Shown: positions 36,593-49,700 of the stretch, in pieces
Layout of the letters: each line of letters starts with the position of its first letter
Numbering within the stretch: the first letter of the stretch is position 1
Origin: Urechis unicinctus
Lineage: Eukaryota > Annelida > Polychaeta > Xenopneusta > Urechidae
Assembly (NCBI GenBank): GCA_034190875.2
Contig: CM067343.1
Coordinates: 61,433,652-61,497,651, forward strand
DNA length: 64,000 nucleotides
Direction of reading: 5' to 3'
Notes under the pieces: generated by a model
Databases searched by the model: none
Told to the model about the DNA's origin: nothing
What the model saw: the letters and a program-made list of their open reading frames with translations, nothing else
Program-made: the position numbers and the translations under genes

Positions 36593-37364
36593 ATCTGTGT
36601 GATTACACGACAAAAGTTCGCAGGCTAACGTGCCAGATGGACAATTGTACAATTTAGATAAGTGCGCGCTTAATACAGGAAAAACACTTTAAAATCACTT
36701 TCATGACTGCTGAAAACAGATGAGGCAGCTATTTCTAATACTCTAATCGTACTACTTGCTTTGTGTGAAGCGCTACACATCCTTTAGTCTTATTCGTTCC
36801 GCAATTATACAATAATAAATAGCCATCGATGTTACACCTGTTTTAAAATAGAAGCACCCAACGATTCTATTGACCAGGTCCAGTATAACTCTGGAAACGC
36901 TTGTCAAATCTGCCATGTAACAGCGTACTGAATATTCTCGTATTCCATTTAATTCCAGTGTTACATTTATTATATGATGAAGACATGGTTTCACTGTGAA
37001 CAAGTCATTTGCGTTACAATAAAGCCACATGATGGATGTAAGCCAAGTGTTGTTGGGGCTATAAGGAATACTAGATCTGCTGGTAAACATTTGCGCTTGA
37101 TACCAAAACGGAACAGCGTGTTTTGAGATGAACCTGCGGCTGTATTTCCTGTGTCTAGATAATCTGTTTCTATATTTTAGCATTTGCTGACATTACTTCA
37201 GCTTTTACATCATAAAAACAAGCTTGCTCCACATCCACAATATTGATCCCACTTTGAAGAACACACGCAATATTAAATATTAAATCACGATCGAAAATGG
37301 GCCATCTTCGTGAATATGATGATCCTAAAACTTGACTACGTGCTATGTTCCTGGATAGTTTGAG
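36593..37364. other. Right-arm sequence, no recognised gene
   Basis: 36593-36760 still matches the left arm (29200-29370) in inverse. Beyond that, the 136-codon minus frame at 36773-37183 is long for this composition but resembles no family I know. It is probably a chance frame. In the left arm about 8.5 kb occupies the corresponding interval. Confidence 0.4.
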
Positions 37365-37945
37365 TTTCCTGCCATATACAAGGGGGCACTTGGGGTTTGT
37401 TTTCCCAGCGTTTCACTAGCATCAAAGCCCTTCACTTTGTATGGTGAATAAGAATATCTAACTCATAATATCAACCGTTTTTGAACATATTAAATCATTT
37501 CTTATTCACTGCAGTAAGTCGGCTGTGGCTTGCGATGCAAATAATCTCTGCCTATGGTGTCACCTTTGAACTTGCGGGCAGTTTCGCAAAGAACGAATTA
37601 GAGAAGCGTTAGTTTGTTCAGTTCGACTCGATTACGTTTGCAAATGCTGGTTGTTGAGTTGTTATGGCGAATTTTTACTGCCAACAGCAATTGTAATAGA
37701 GGGTGTGGGGGAGGGGGGGGGGGGGCAAATGACTGTTTGTGTCTCATAAAAGTCATCTTCAATGGCCAGCCTTCGCAAATCAATATATTGAGCATATTGA
37801 AAACAGTATTGTAGAATGCTATGCTACAGGAAAACAGTAAGTCTAGAAAGTACCCGATAAATTGTATCTGGTCATTGGATTCGACAAAAGCAAGCATAAC
37901 CTGCAATCCGTCAATCAAGTACGCCCAGAAGAAAGTGTACGTAGA
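37365..37945 (-). repeat. Palindrome 1, right arm, segment 2
   Basis: Inverted counterpart of 20080-20610. Shared blocks include a ttgttgagttgttatggcga string, cagcaattgtaatagagg, catcttcaatggccagcc-type sequence and caatatattga. The G tract here is longer than the C run in the left arm. Confidence 0.8.
37701..37725 (+). repeat. G-rich tract
   Basis: ggg-tg-t-gggg-ga followed by thirteen G. It is homologous in position to the C9 run at 20307-20315, so the homopolymer has grown on this side or shrunk on the other. It has the potential to form a G-quadruplex. Confidence 0.9.
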
Positions 37946-38574
37946 ACCCACAAGTGGGCAGCATAACAGGTGGGTGTGGGATTTCGTCACAGTGCGAATT
38001 TTTCCGGAATTGAAATACTTTTCTGAACGGTACTTAGCAGATTTTATCATATTTAAGTTCGGGTGTAGCTGTACACTTGCATAATAGTGTAGAGATTATA
38101 TGCACTATATAACACTGACACAGATAAGAAATGAGTTGGCTTTAATAATTAACGTCATGGTTTCATATAATTTACGTATAGGAAATATATACGTGTGCTA
38201 ATTTATAGGTCTCGGGGCATATGTGATACGGCAGTAACTCCCTACTTCTTAACCCTGACACCCAACGTCATTAATCATATCAATTATGTCAGTCGTTTTT
38301 TGATGATAGTCGATATCTTCATGTCACCCTCGCATGTATTCATATTCTTTAGCGTGATATCGTAGGCGCGGGTTTCTGTCACGAATCCTGTAAGGACCTC
38401 CGCCTTGAATGACGAGAATTACTGCGTCATAAATTGAGTTAGATTGAAAACTGCGATAACCAGCAGATACTTACGGGAGAAGTATGTTCCGTGATCATAT
38501 CAGACGATGTAGGTGAAAGTGTGTGATTTGCGCTAACATATGTTATATGTTATACCTGGAAGTAAGTGAAAGAG
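37946..38574. other. Right-arm junction sequence, no gene seen
   Basis: Unmatched by eye. In the left arm, the equivalent interval (about 17310-20080) is 2.8 kb and contains the copy-C equivalents of A 3800-5590. The right arm has apparently lost most of that. Confidence 0.4.
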
Positions 38575-39339
38575 CTTATAATATGAGACGGGCATGGACT
38601 GGTCTCACATAACTAACACCGGACGATCTCCAACACACTCAGTACCTTCCTCAATCCACCAACCACCAACTCGATAATCACATGTAGCGAATTAACCATC
38701 ACTACGTAGCTCAAAACAGTTGCAGCATCAGTGGATCTCGACAAAACAAATCGCATTGCAACATAATATTATCAAGCTTACTGACAGTCAAATGTTCTGT
38801 TACTCACAAGCACAGTCAGTTATATGTCATTCGGTTATGCTACCAGTTTTACTATTACAAGATTAACAATTTGTCGCCCTCTCGGAAGGCAAATGAAATT
38901 CACCCCTTTTCAAGCGTACCTAATTAACTGTCCTTTAATTTATGTAAACCCTTTGAAGCAGGTCCGTACTGGTACATTTGTACATAATGTAGTTCCGTTG
39001 CAACAAAAAGATTCCTTTGAAGTAAACATTCCTGGTTAATTCCCAGAATACTTCACATCACTACTTCTGATCTCCAATTAAAGTTCTTAGGAATTGTTGC
39101 GTTCGCCCTAATGATCCAAGCTTCCGACGGCCAATCAAACTCATCACCCGAAACTACCCCCACCAAATCACTATGAATACAACTATATCACACACAGAGA
39201 ACATTAGTTCAAAGCGAACTCATTTATAGACACTCCAGTGAATGCATTCTTTTTCACTCCAGCAATCTTTACTCCGTCAGCACATCCAAGTCATTCAATG
39301 CAATATACGATGCCAAACACGTAAAATACGCAAGAAACA

Positions 39340-40860
39340 TTGCACGTATAATTGTATTTCCGGGCACAAACGCGATTATCAAGCACATCGTTTATCTCAG
39401 ATTGAATGGATGACAATTTATATTCCAATGGGTTCTTACTGTCGACAGTTTTAAATTCGAGTCATATTCTTATTCATTCTGATTGTCCAATAATCTTGGG
39501 TAACATGATAATGAGATAACTTCAGTTTCATCAGAACCATGTTTGTGCTTAACCCCAAGCCAGTGCTTCCTCATCAGTGTCCCCAATGTGACACTGATGA
39601 GGACGAGACATAAGCCTAGCCTGCATCACAGTATTTGAAGAGAGTGACATCGGTAGAGTTTATGTAATTTCAACATTCTTTACTAATCATATCGAGTGTG
39701 AGAGCATTTGAAGCATCAGATGGACTGTATATTAAACAACATAGAAACAGCGTGGTACCAAATGATGCTAACGGAATGAAAAAGGTACCCCTATGTAAGG
39801 AAATACTACAGATAGCATAAATGTAAGCGCAGGCGGATTCGTAACCAGCTGCCTGCAATATATACTGCACAAAACATGCTTTTTACACAATAAAGACATG
39901 TTATTGCCACGGGGGCCATTAGCAATGCTTGCAGAATACAGTTGCGTTTAATAACGTTTGCATCCCATCAATGAAAACAGAAAAAAACAATGTGAACATA
40001 AACTGCTCGCCAATAATTACCGTCAGTGGTCGATGGAATACCCCTAAGTTAATAACGTGCAATGCCTATACAATACTTGCACAAAGGATTGTCCATACAT
40101 CTCCAAATTCTAAGACAGTCATATAACACGCACGCCGAACAACCAGTTTTGCGGAAAATTTGTTTCCGAAGACAGAAGTCAGCGACAATCATATTGTTCC
40201 ACTTTATATATTCGAACATCGTGTCGTGATGATTTTGACCAAGTCAGTTGAAGTCAGTTAGACACAGTCATACGTGTAACACTTGGAGTAGTCTACTTCA
40301 ACAAATTCAGCTTATTAAAATCAATGACATGTCTGCTGATCAGTTCCATCCATTCCTTGGGTGGTACGATGCTATGCAAAATAATACATTGTACGCGACT
40401 GTATGGGCAGTGTGTGGCCGGAAAATCCAAATAATCCCAGGTAATTTGCAATGACAAACAATGGAATAACAAGGGATATTGCATGCACACCTGCATTTCC
40501 AGGCGCATAATTTAATTATCAAATACATCAATTATCGACTATTGGAATGATAACGATTTATCTTCAAATGGGTTGAAACTGCCGTGTTATACTAGTATTA
40601 TTCAGGTTATATCAAAAGCATATTGTTATTGATTATTATTATTATAACATTCCATGAACGTAGTGCCACATAACTCTCAAGGGCTACATGCTGTATGCAA
40701 TAATCCTCATCAATTGTATGAAAGTGAGATCATTTCAATCCGCAAACCATGTAATTGCCACAAACCAAGAGTGTTGCTAGATATTTCCTCCGTCGTGTCA
40801 ATAAGGATATACACATCCGTCTCGGATACTGATGAGAACAAGACATCTGCCTCAATTGTA
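39340..40860 (-). repeat. Internal duplication D1/D2 within copy D
   Basis: 39340-39440 and 40475-40580 are diverged copies of the same block (offset about 1.13 kb). 39590-39635 and 40818-40865 also match (actgatgagga-gagacat versus actgatgagaacaagacat). Both align with the single block at 15790-15880 in C, so the duplication is specific to the right arm or was lost from the left. Confidence 0.7.
39569..39602. other. Perfect 13-bp hairpin
   Basis: Arms cctcatcagtgtc and gacactgatgagg are exact reverse complements, with an 8-base loop cccaatgt. No U tract follows and no gene context exists. It could be a small inverted duplication, because the right half is the part homologous to unit A. Confidence 0.85.
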
Positions 40861-41290
40861 GTGCAATAGTTAAAGACAATGATGCCGGTAGAAAATATGC
40901 TATTTATTTCGTTTATTTGTTTGTTTCTTTAGCACGAGCCCATTGCACCGTAACCCATTGCACCTTTGTTATTTTGTTTTCCTTCTTTAATTTGTTTACC
41001 TCAGGCATTCTTTGGTACGAGCCCATGGCACCTTAGAACAATAGAAGCCACAGAATAATCTAACTGTAGCAGGATACAACTTCTTTCTGTCGAACGAACA
41101 TTTTCTCACGTGGACTGTTTAATAAGTCACATTCTCCGTGTGGTATAAAAATTTGTTTAATAATTACGGATGACGTAATATGATTACACTGCAATTATGA
41201 AGACTTTTATGTGAGATATCGACGTGCTACATATGGCTATTCCATGCTTGCAAGTCATCCTCAGTTTCATATGATGCAAAGTCAACCTAT

Positions 41291-43955
41291 ATTCTACTGC
41301 AACTGAGGACGCTACCAAGATACCAACGAGTAGTAACACAGGCGTACATTAGTGATGATAAAATGATGAACTCAATTTATGTAGGCCACAACAACACAAC
41401 CTTGCTCGTCTTATCTTCATATGCATTGTGCTCTGTGAAGTTAATCGTTCAAGCTGGCTCCAAAACACTAACGACGCCGATATAAAATAACATTAGGTTA
41501 ATGCAACTGTAATTAACCAGAACTCAGCGGCCATTTGTCTAGCTTATTTTGGAAGTCGAGGGATAAGCCACACAATTGACTTTGTGGCCCGACTAAGGAT
41601 ATCGGCTAGACTGGCAAACATTAAGCGTCGCAGAGGAACTGGATCACATTTTAGTTCAGACAGATTGATTGCCCCCGGGGTATATTTGGCATTATTGCTT
41701 TAATTTCTCATAGCCCAATATAGAAGTCATGCTTTGAAAACATAAACGACTTGGGACATAGTGCTGTAGCAAATATGACGTGGGGCCAGAAAATTGAATA
41801 TAAATGCTAGGCTCATACATATGCGCACACCGTGTCATATCGTATAATTGAACACCGATACATGCGGACCACATTAACACTATACGACTTCATTGTATTA
41901 TTATATGCGATTTTGTATAATCAGTTTGCACCTATTGCTGATCACGTGCTTACTTGTGTCAAAATGCGAACGGCCGAAATCATGCAAATGCGATAATCTT
42001 CTTCCATGGCCGAACATCTACCGCTCAATATATTGTTAACAAATTATTGTTTTACACAAGGGTTAACAAGCAAATGCGCTATTTCAAACTATGCTTAAAT
42101 TTTTGCAACAACCTACACGTATGTTCTGGCTTCCATGTGACAATTGGATTCGACAGAATTTAACCTTGTGAAGACTGTTGCTTGGTATGCGGTTATAGAT
42201 CGACAAAAGTCATAAGTGAATAAAATGGTCTATTCTGTAGAAAAAAGCGTCTCATGTTGCGATAGATGGGTTAAAAAAATAAGTTGTCAAATGCCGTAAG
42301 GGTATCTTAAAAGTTATTATTTAGGAAAATTTATAAACCTAACACGCGTGATAGACAAAATTTGAGAAGTTCATGCAAACAGAAATGTACTGCGGATAAA
42401 ACAATGGTCAATTTATTGTTTTACATGGCGTGCAACATTTCAAAATGCCTACCAGGTATACATGTTGATCATGATCAAATTCATGTGCAGAATCTCGGCA
42501 TTATATACACATATATAAGCCATGCGTGCAATGTTAGAGGATGACTGTTGGCGCTTCTTTATAATAGTTGACCTGCATCGCTTACCAATGCTTTCAGTGA
42601 AAGCACTATTTTCATGTTACTTCCTTTCTCTGGGAACTGCGATTCTTTATCCGTAACAGTGTAATAACCATACGCCGCTAATCAACTCATTAATAGTAAC
42701 TAAGTTTGAGTAATCATGCTCTTGTTGTACATTATAATATACATCAAAACGCTTTCTCAGCAATGTACAAGATAATATGCACATCAGTTGAGCGGACAAT
42801 GTGAGAGAAGATCGACAGCTCACTAAGTAATGCAATTCTCGGTGCCGCAGACATACATTGGCTATAACAACACAGCTGCGGCTGCATGGGTTGACGCGGA
42901 TGGCGCGCAATGTGTTTGTTGCGGCATAAACTGCAAAAATTTATGATAATACTTAAGGTTAAATGACGTAGTGGCTGTCCCACTAATATATGGCTGTCCC
43001 AGCAAGATATATAAAATATAATCGTATCTATCTGATGTCATGGGTGGAAGTTTGTTATATTGTCGACAACCTTATATATATATAGACGTTTGATTCCTAA
43101 ACCTGGAATCATTATACTGTTGCATTTTGTGCCAATTACACTGTGTCGGACGAAGACGAGTTGCACAAGTTTGAGAGATACGAACCCATGGTTTTTGGAC
43201 GGTGCCTTTATTCTTCACAAAATGAAGAGTTGACGGCATAAACCCTTCCAGTTCATGTTTGTGTGCTCCACGCTCTTTACAGATCTGTTGGGAAAGTTGC
43301 AGATCGCTTCAAATAGATATTTGTTGGACTTTGTACACTCATGTCATACGGGCTTATCACCGAATATTTGCTGATCATGCACAGAAGCATGCAGCCAAAA
43401 ATTGTAAAGGTATACAAACCTAGGCAGAAGAAGGTGCGATTATTTCTTAACAGGAAAACCTGCTATTAGGAAAGAACACGTAGTGTTCCCTGCAGGACAT
43501 ATTGTATTAGCTGCTGCAAGGGGCTCCAGAAGCACTCAAACTGACAGTAGGAAGGTATGTGCGTCTTTGAAAAAGGATATATTGTGTCCTTCTGAATATT
43601 CATTTTAAGTTACATTCATTCCATTAAGTATTTTTACTTCGGGACACCACTATCATATCTTGAACATCCTGGTCAATCAATAACGTCATCCATGCAACAA
43701 AAAAAAGAATATCTTTCGATTTGTCCCAGGAGACAGTGCAAATTGTCAACTAAAGCTGAGCGTATTTCTATTGTCGTGGTACAAGTGTTATTTATTTAAA
43801 GCACCAACTTGTTGCGTTAATTCAATAGTATAGCCGCAAGTCATTTACAAAATATGTATTATGCGAAGTACGAATCCTACCTAAGTTCGTTAAGTAAACC
43901 ACCGAATACCCTAATATTATTAGGGGTCTTTGTGGTGTTTCGAGTTGTTTACACA
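41291..43955. other. Sequence right of copy D, no gene seen
   Basis: No repeat match or gene recognised. Frames at 42647-42910 and 42744-42983 (minus) are unremarkable. 42983-43008 carries a short direct repeat, tggctgtccca. Confidence 0.4.
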
Positions 43956-44404
<449 letters not shown>

Positions 44405-47400
44405 AGATATTTTGTTATAATAAGAGATTCAAGAAGAAATTGTCATATCCCCTAATCATTAGTGACATGCAGTTGATTGGTAATCTCACGCTTGGGTGCG
44501 TTACGTAAATGACGCTTCTTTCAAACTGCTATAGGTTTATTAAGACTATGGTATACAATTGAATATTCACCAACTAATGCGATAAACCTTTTTAGTAAAC
44601 GATTTGTACAGGGGATCGGTACCCACACAGTGTGATACAGGCAATTCCTTTAGTAGTCTATCACGTGGACACTAGAAAGAACATTGATAATGGGGCTAAG
44701 ACTCTAAATACTGAAAGGGAGTATCTCAGACTAAGTGGTGGTTGTATATGGAACTAATTTGGTTATCAACATTCAGTGCTATATTTTCAAATATACATTT
44801 AAATAATGTTTGATTCTACCCCTATGAACAATAGAGCAGTTGCATCGGGAATCACTCCATGAGTCCAGATGTTGTATACTACTGGTGGCCCCCTACTTCT
44901 TTCCACAATAACGCCATTGTCTGCTCGTTCTGCGCAATACTATGCTTGATATGTGCTTTGTGTCGATCCATTGACAAGATTAGCTTAACCAACTACAGGG
45001 TATAATGACTCGTGTTTTACAAATCCCGAACTGACCTTATTTGTACGTCGCACGCTATTATAAATGTGTTTTCAGGAAGCCGCCGTTTACGACGTGGCTG
45101 TGAGTGCAGTATAAGTAGTCCGCTTGGACTTCATCTCAGCTTCCAAACGATCACATAGAACTATATGTCACTGACACAGCACTCTGTCGCACTTTGTTTT
45201 TCGCACGAAAATAGTGATGATGAATTCACGGGACTGTAAATGGATATAAATGTACCTAATGTGCCATAAACATACATCTAGTTATTCAGGGCTATTACCT
45301 GATAAGAATTTGAGTAAGGGGTTGAACGTATTATAACGCCAGGTACTTCGTGTGTGTTGCATATAGCGGTGAGGTTACGTGTTTTCGTCAAAGATAACAA
45401 TTATTTATGCTTTATTTAGACATTGCATGTCCATAATGAATTAATAACTTTATATATATCTTTACTCCTATTTGACGAGGAACTTCAATCGTTGATTGGA
45501 GTGTGAGCTTTATAAATACATGCCTTGCTGTTGTGACTCATTCATCTAGCTACCATCTTGCAAGTCCATTTTGCGCTTATCAATTTTGGTTACATACAGT
45601 ACGATATCAACTTCACTCGAACCTGCATTGCTTTTTAACTTCCAATCCCTCCCCAAACCAGCATTTATATGCGTACACTATTATATACATATCAAACCAC
45701 CAGGCGACGCTTTCTGATTCCAAATGTTTGTCTGTTCATATGTGCTTGGCATATATAGATATCATAGCTTTCATTTGGATTGAGTTGTGTCGTCAATATA
45801 CTCTAATGTTAATTAATTGATCATAAATGTATGATGCATTACACTGGAGCAATGTCGTTTGAACAGTAGGATTATTCGAAGTCTTAGTTTCTTTTTTTGC
45901 ATGGGATTCCACAAGCTTACACGTAGTTATCTGAGATAACAATCCATATTTCATGGTTTCCGTCCAGTAGCCTCAGGCAATGTTTCACATTCTCATACTG
46001 GTTGGTTATTTTCTATTTCCGAATAATGCTTGGCTCGTCATATCATAACGTTTATTTTGCCATCTCTCGTAGTGAAGGATTAGCTCTTAGATAAACTTAC
46101 AGATTTGATGGGATGCCCAACGAATAAGGATCCACAACATATGCATGTTTGTTTTGAGCAACAGAAGCAGAGCATAATCGTGAACTAGTCTTGAAAGCTA
46201 TTCAAAACGTTTCCTAGCAGCAGCAAGTGTGAGTGAAATTGAGTAGCCTCTCTTAATGACTATTGCTACAACCATGGCCCTGAATGCGCAAGTATAATGT
46301 GCAAACATTATGCCAGACTTGATTTTGGAAACTTGCTTGATCGAGAGCTTGTTTCTGCAAGGATTCGATGTGAGCAGTATTTACGTACTAACAATGAATA
46401 CGTAACAGACATAGATCTAGCCAATCGTTTAAACGCCTAAATTTGGATTATCGCAATCATTAAAATGTATGAGTACTAAATCAGAGAACTAGAATTTCAC
46501 ACGTCTACATACTCTTATATGATGATATACCACAAAATATCATTATGTCTTATGCCATTAATCATATCATGGGCTGTAGATAAAATCTAGACAGTCCTGC
46601 TGATAACAATATCTTTTTGAGCGTGTTGCAGGTCCGTATTACCCAACTTATCATCGTGCTATTCCACAGCGACTTATTCAACTACTGGGCTGCTGCCTGA
46701 GGTTTGCAAATTTAATTACATGAATCATCTCCCTGGATAACCCAATTTAACCTTTGCGGCTATTAACCTCCAATAATTTACAGTAGCTCACATGCGACTG
46801 ATGTTTTTGAAATTTACTTATTAATGTATTATTGTGCCTAGCGCGGCTGTAAGCTGGCACTGTTGGAAGAGTCATCCTGGTATTGTACAGCGCAAAATTG
46901 TTTCCAATGATGCATTTATTTTCAAATTAATGGTTCTTTACATATTTTTTCGGGACTTCGTGTTTGCTTGTTTGGTGAACAGGACGTGGGGTTGCTGTCA
47001 TATAACTTCGCATAGCTTGGCGATCCATCTCTGTAAAATATCATATAGTCCATGACGCACGATGCGTAGCTTTGTCAGTCAATGCGTCATCAAAATATAC
47101 AGCACCAATGCCAAAAAGTCATATTAAGTTCTCATTTGGAGCTGGTAACCAATCTCTCCAGAGCCAACCACCTTTTGCTTTGCCCATCTGAGCAGTAATG
47201 AGTAATTATGCTTTCCGTGCAAAAATTATTCGCATGGGTTTTGATTGTTTTGTAATAGATGTTTGTTATGTACTGAGTCACATACTTCTTTTCGATTGGT
47301 ACGTTGGAAGAAAACGAAATGATCACCTACATAACATAAAAGGGGGTAGGCGTTTTGTCATTCATATCGTATAGAAATCGATAAGAGAGTACTGATCAAA

Positions 47401-47690
47401 ATGTGAAAATCGGCATACCGCACATGGAGTATGCCTTCAGTATTCATTAGACTCATAACATCCTTCTTATGTTGAGTTACGTACTTGCCAGTATTTACCT
47501 ACAGGCTTGCAAAGTCACACTGAAATTCATTAAATCTCTTTAGCCCGGTCTCTTATCAATTCCCATTTAACCAAGTTGAATTCCTATCAGGAAAACAGAA
47601 GCAGCCCCCTTATCCCCTCCCCCCACATTACATGATTACATGGTATTATTCTCGGCAGCGCATGGATGCTCGTTCGGTGAACTGTGAATT
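44405..47690. other. Unassigned sequence, no gene seen
   Basis: No gene, RNA or clear repeat found. The longest frame (45503-45820, 105 codons) resembles no family I know. Confidence 0.4.
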
Positions 47691-49700
47691 GACATTAGCA
47701 CATACGCCGTACTTGTAAAGTCTATTGTGATTAAGAAACTCCGATTTTTGGGGCCTTGGTGGAGACCGATCCCTTCAGACTGATGTATGGTCTAATTCAA
47801 TATCAACATAAACGTATTAGCAATACGTATAATCTAAATGCTCAGTTGCTAATAAGCAGTCAACAGCGTCAAACATAGTTGCTAATTAAACGGTAACAGC
47901 TTCAATGTAATCCTGAATGTCAGCCGGTAACTACTTTTGCTCAGCTTCCATCTCATTTTACTGCTGTTGGACATAATCAAACACATCCTATTGTCGCTAT
48001 TCGACCTTTTGATCGGACGTAAATGAGTTGCTTTATGAGACGTGGTATTGAGTAGGGGTTGGGGTGGCGGAGAGGGGTTTTGCGATCACTGGTCATATTA
48101 AGCCAGCTTTTGGTCTTAATTCTGCCAATGTGATGTATCACCTTGGCGTCAAACCGTTTGGGATATTTATGACGATAGTTCTCCTTGTTGAACACGACAG
48201 TTGAAGGTTGTATGCAGACAAAATCACCGACATATGGCATCGATTTTTTTCTTCTACTGAAGATGTCGGTGTGCTCGGTCCACGTTTGATGTCCGAGCTC
48301 GGCCAGGCCACAGCACATACTAGAAGGTACCAAATCGAGCATGTGCCTCTGGGGAGCTTGACTGCAACGCAAGAGTCGGGGCATTTGATGAGAAAATGAT
48401 GAATATGAAAACAATTTAGACTAATACTAATACAAAGCTGATTATAATGAAAGATGGTTTGGTATTACACAGAAAGCATCTAGTAGCCCCATTGCATCTA
48501 GTAGCCCTTAATCTACCCTTGCATTAGCAATACGGTGACAACGCACTCCATTCTCCCGTATCCCTAGTGCGCCACAATTACGCAACACATGCATGAAGCA
48601 TGGTGTTTGTTTAATACACATGCAATGCAAGGAACGGCAGCATTGACATGTATAGTTAAGCAAACAAGATTACGATAACCATTCTTTCTTACTGCAAAAG
48701 TCTGCAAAAGAATTTGTTCGTATACACCGTAAATCCAAGGTGATAACATTTATGATGCTCACAGCAATGTCTACATCCAATATTAACGTTGTTGGGAATC
48801 AGAAGTTTTCGCTATTTGTGATTACCACTTTAAACTAAGCAAACAGTTATTATAAAATTGCTATTGACCTTTTACTGTAAAAAAAAAATCATTGTTTTAG
48901 CCACCTGATGAGGGATTTCTAGAGCTGAATTTCAGTTATTAACATTTCTTTGGTCTCATCATGTCATTTTGGAAGTTATCAGCGTAATTGATCACACTGA
49001 CTATTGATTGCAGTGACCACTATCACGAAATCATAGCGACAATCCTACATAATCATGATTGTGTGACTTGGCTTTTATATGTCGGATGATCTATTTGCTC
49101 TTACTAAACCATAAACCTTAATGAGCACCCGGTAGCTATACTGTACTTTACCTTCAAAGGTTAGTGCCCTCAGATGTGTCACTTGGAAACCTTTGGTATG
49201 AATACGTATGATTACCAAGCTATTTGGTCTAGCATTATCGTTCATGGGATATATATTTCTGCCTTGCCCACGCTCTTCTTAGCTCACATGGCCCATTGTT
49301 CTATTTATACAACAAATTTTTCCTACTTTGTGATTGCACAGCTCGGTTATGGGTCTATAGCAATGAAGGTTGCTATTCACTAGCTTGATCTGTGGTCGAT
49401 AAATTAGTAGATGTTCGGTACTGGGTTATCAACTTCGCATTTTCGTTTTTCTCTCCTACATAATGCATGGAATGTGGATATTCACTACCGTGTTATTGTA
49501 ACCGTACAATGCTCTTGATTGGACTCAAAGCCTTTGAGCCGTATTCTAATCGCGTTTCGGGAATCCCTTAGCGTATAAAGAAAACTGCTATTCAAAGGCG
49601 CGATCTGCTCTCCCGAGATAACAGGGACAATGGCACTGAGGAGTCATAGGTAGCCTTAGAGACGAAGCCATTACGTTGCGTTAGTCTTTATGGTGATCAT
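47691..49700 (+). repeat. Palindrome 2, left arm
   Basis: The reverse complement matches the right arm in consistent order: 47700-47800 with 61790-61900 (ggagaccg-tccctt), and 48250-48410 with 61590-61730 (ctcggccaggcc, ggggagcttgactgcaacgc). Next are 48510-48680 with 60740-60930 (acatgtatagttaag), and 49000-49090 with 60365-60450. 49210-49400 matches 60055-60230 (cggttatgggtctata, tgatctgtggtcgataaatt), and 49480-49690 matches 59800-60010. 47830-48240 appears unmatched and may be an insertion. The 145-codon minus frame at 47977-48414 spans both matched and unmatched parts and resembles no family I know. Confidence 0.9.

Larger units (their letters stand above)
38575..41290 (-). repeat. Ancient inverted copy D; outer right arm of palindrome 1
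   Basis: The reverse complement matches copy C: 38575-38665 with 17210-17310, including tgttagttatgtgagaccag. 38885-39050 matches 16680-16870, including tttcatttg and ttcaaaggaatct. 39060-39270 matches 16430-16640, including agaatgcattc and ctgtcgggagctt-like strings. 39340-39430 matches 15790-15880. It also matches unit A: 40665-40860 with A 2965-3110, and 41125-41290 with A 2575-2720. Some patches look about 80 percent identical. It contains an internal duplication, D1/D2. Confidence 0.85.

Noticed and set aside
36773-37183. 136-codon minus-strand frame directly upstream of the LINE tail
   Set aside because: Considered as an earlier part of the same LINE, but no RT motif (YADD, GxPQGS-like) is present in any frame nearby.
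39569-39602. Hairpin as a transcription terminator
   Set aside because: No T tract and no gene context. The sequence is eukaryotic, and the arms are explained by duplication of a repeat-family element.
43200-43560. Possible coding remnant with an AYHRIFADHAQKHAAK-like reading
   Set aside because: The number of stops in the frame is what chance predicts, and no family could be named.
47977-48414. 145-codon minus-strand frame
   Set aside because: It spans a junction between matched arm sequence and unmatched sequence, and no domain was recognised.
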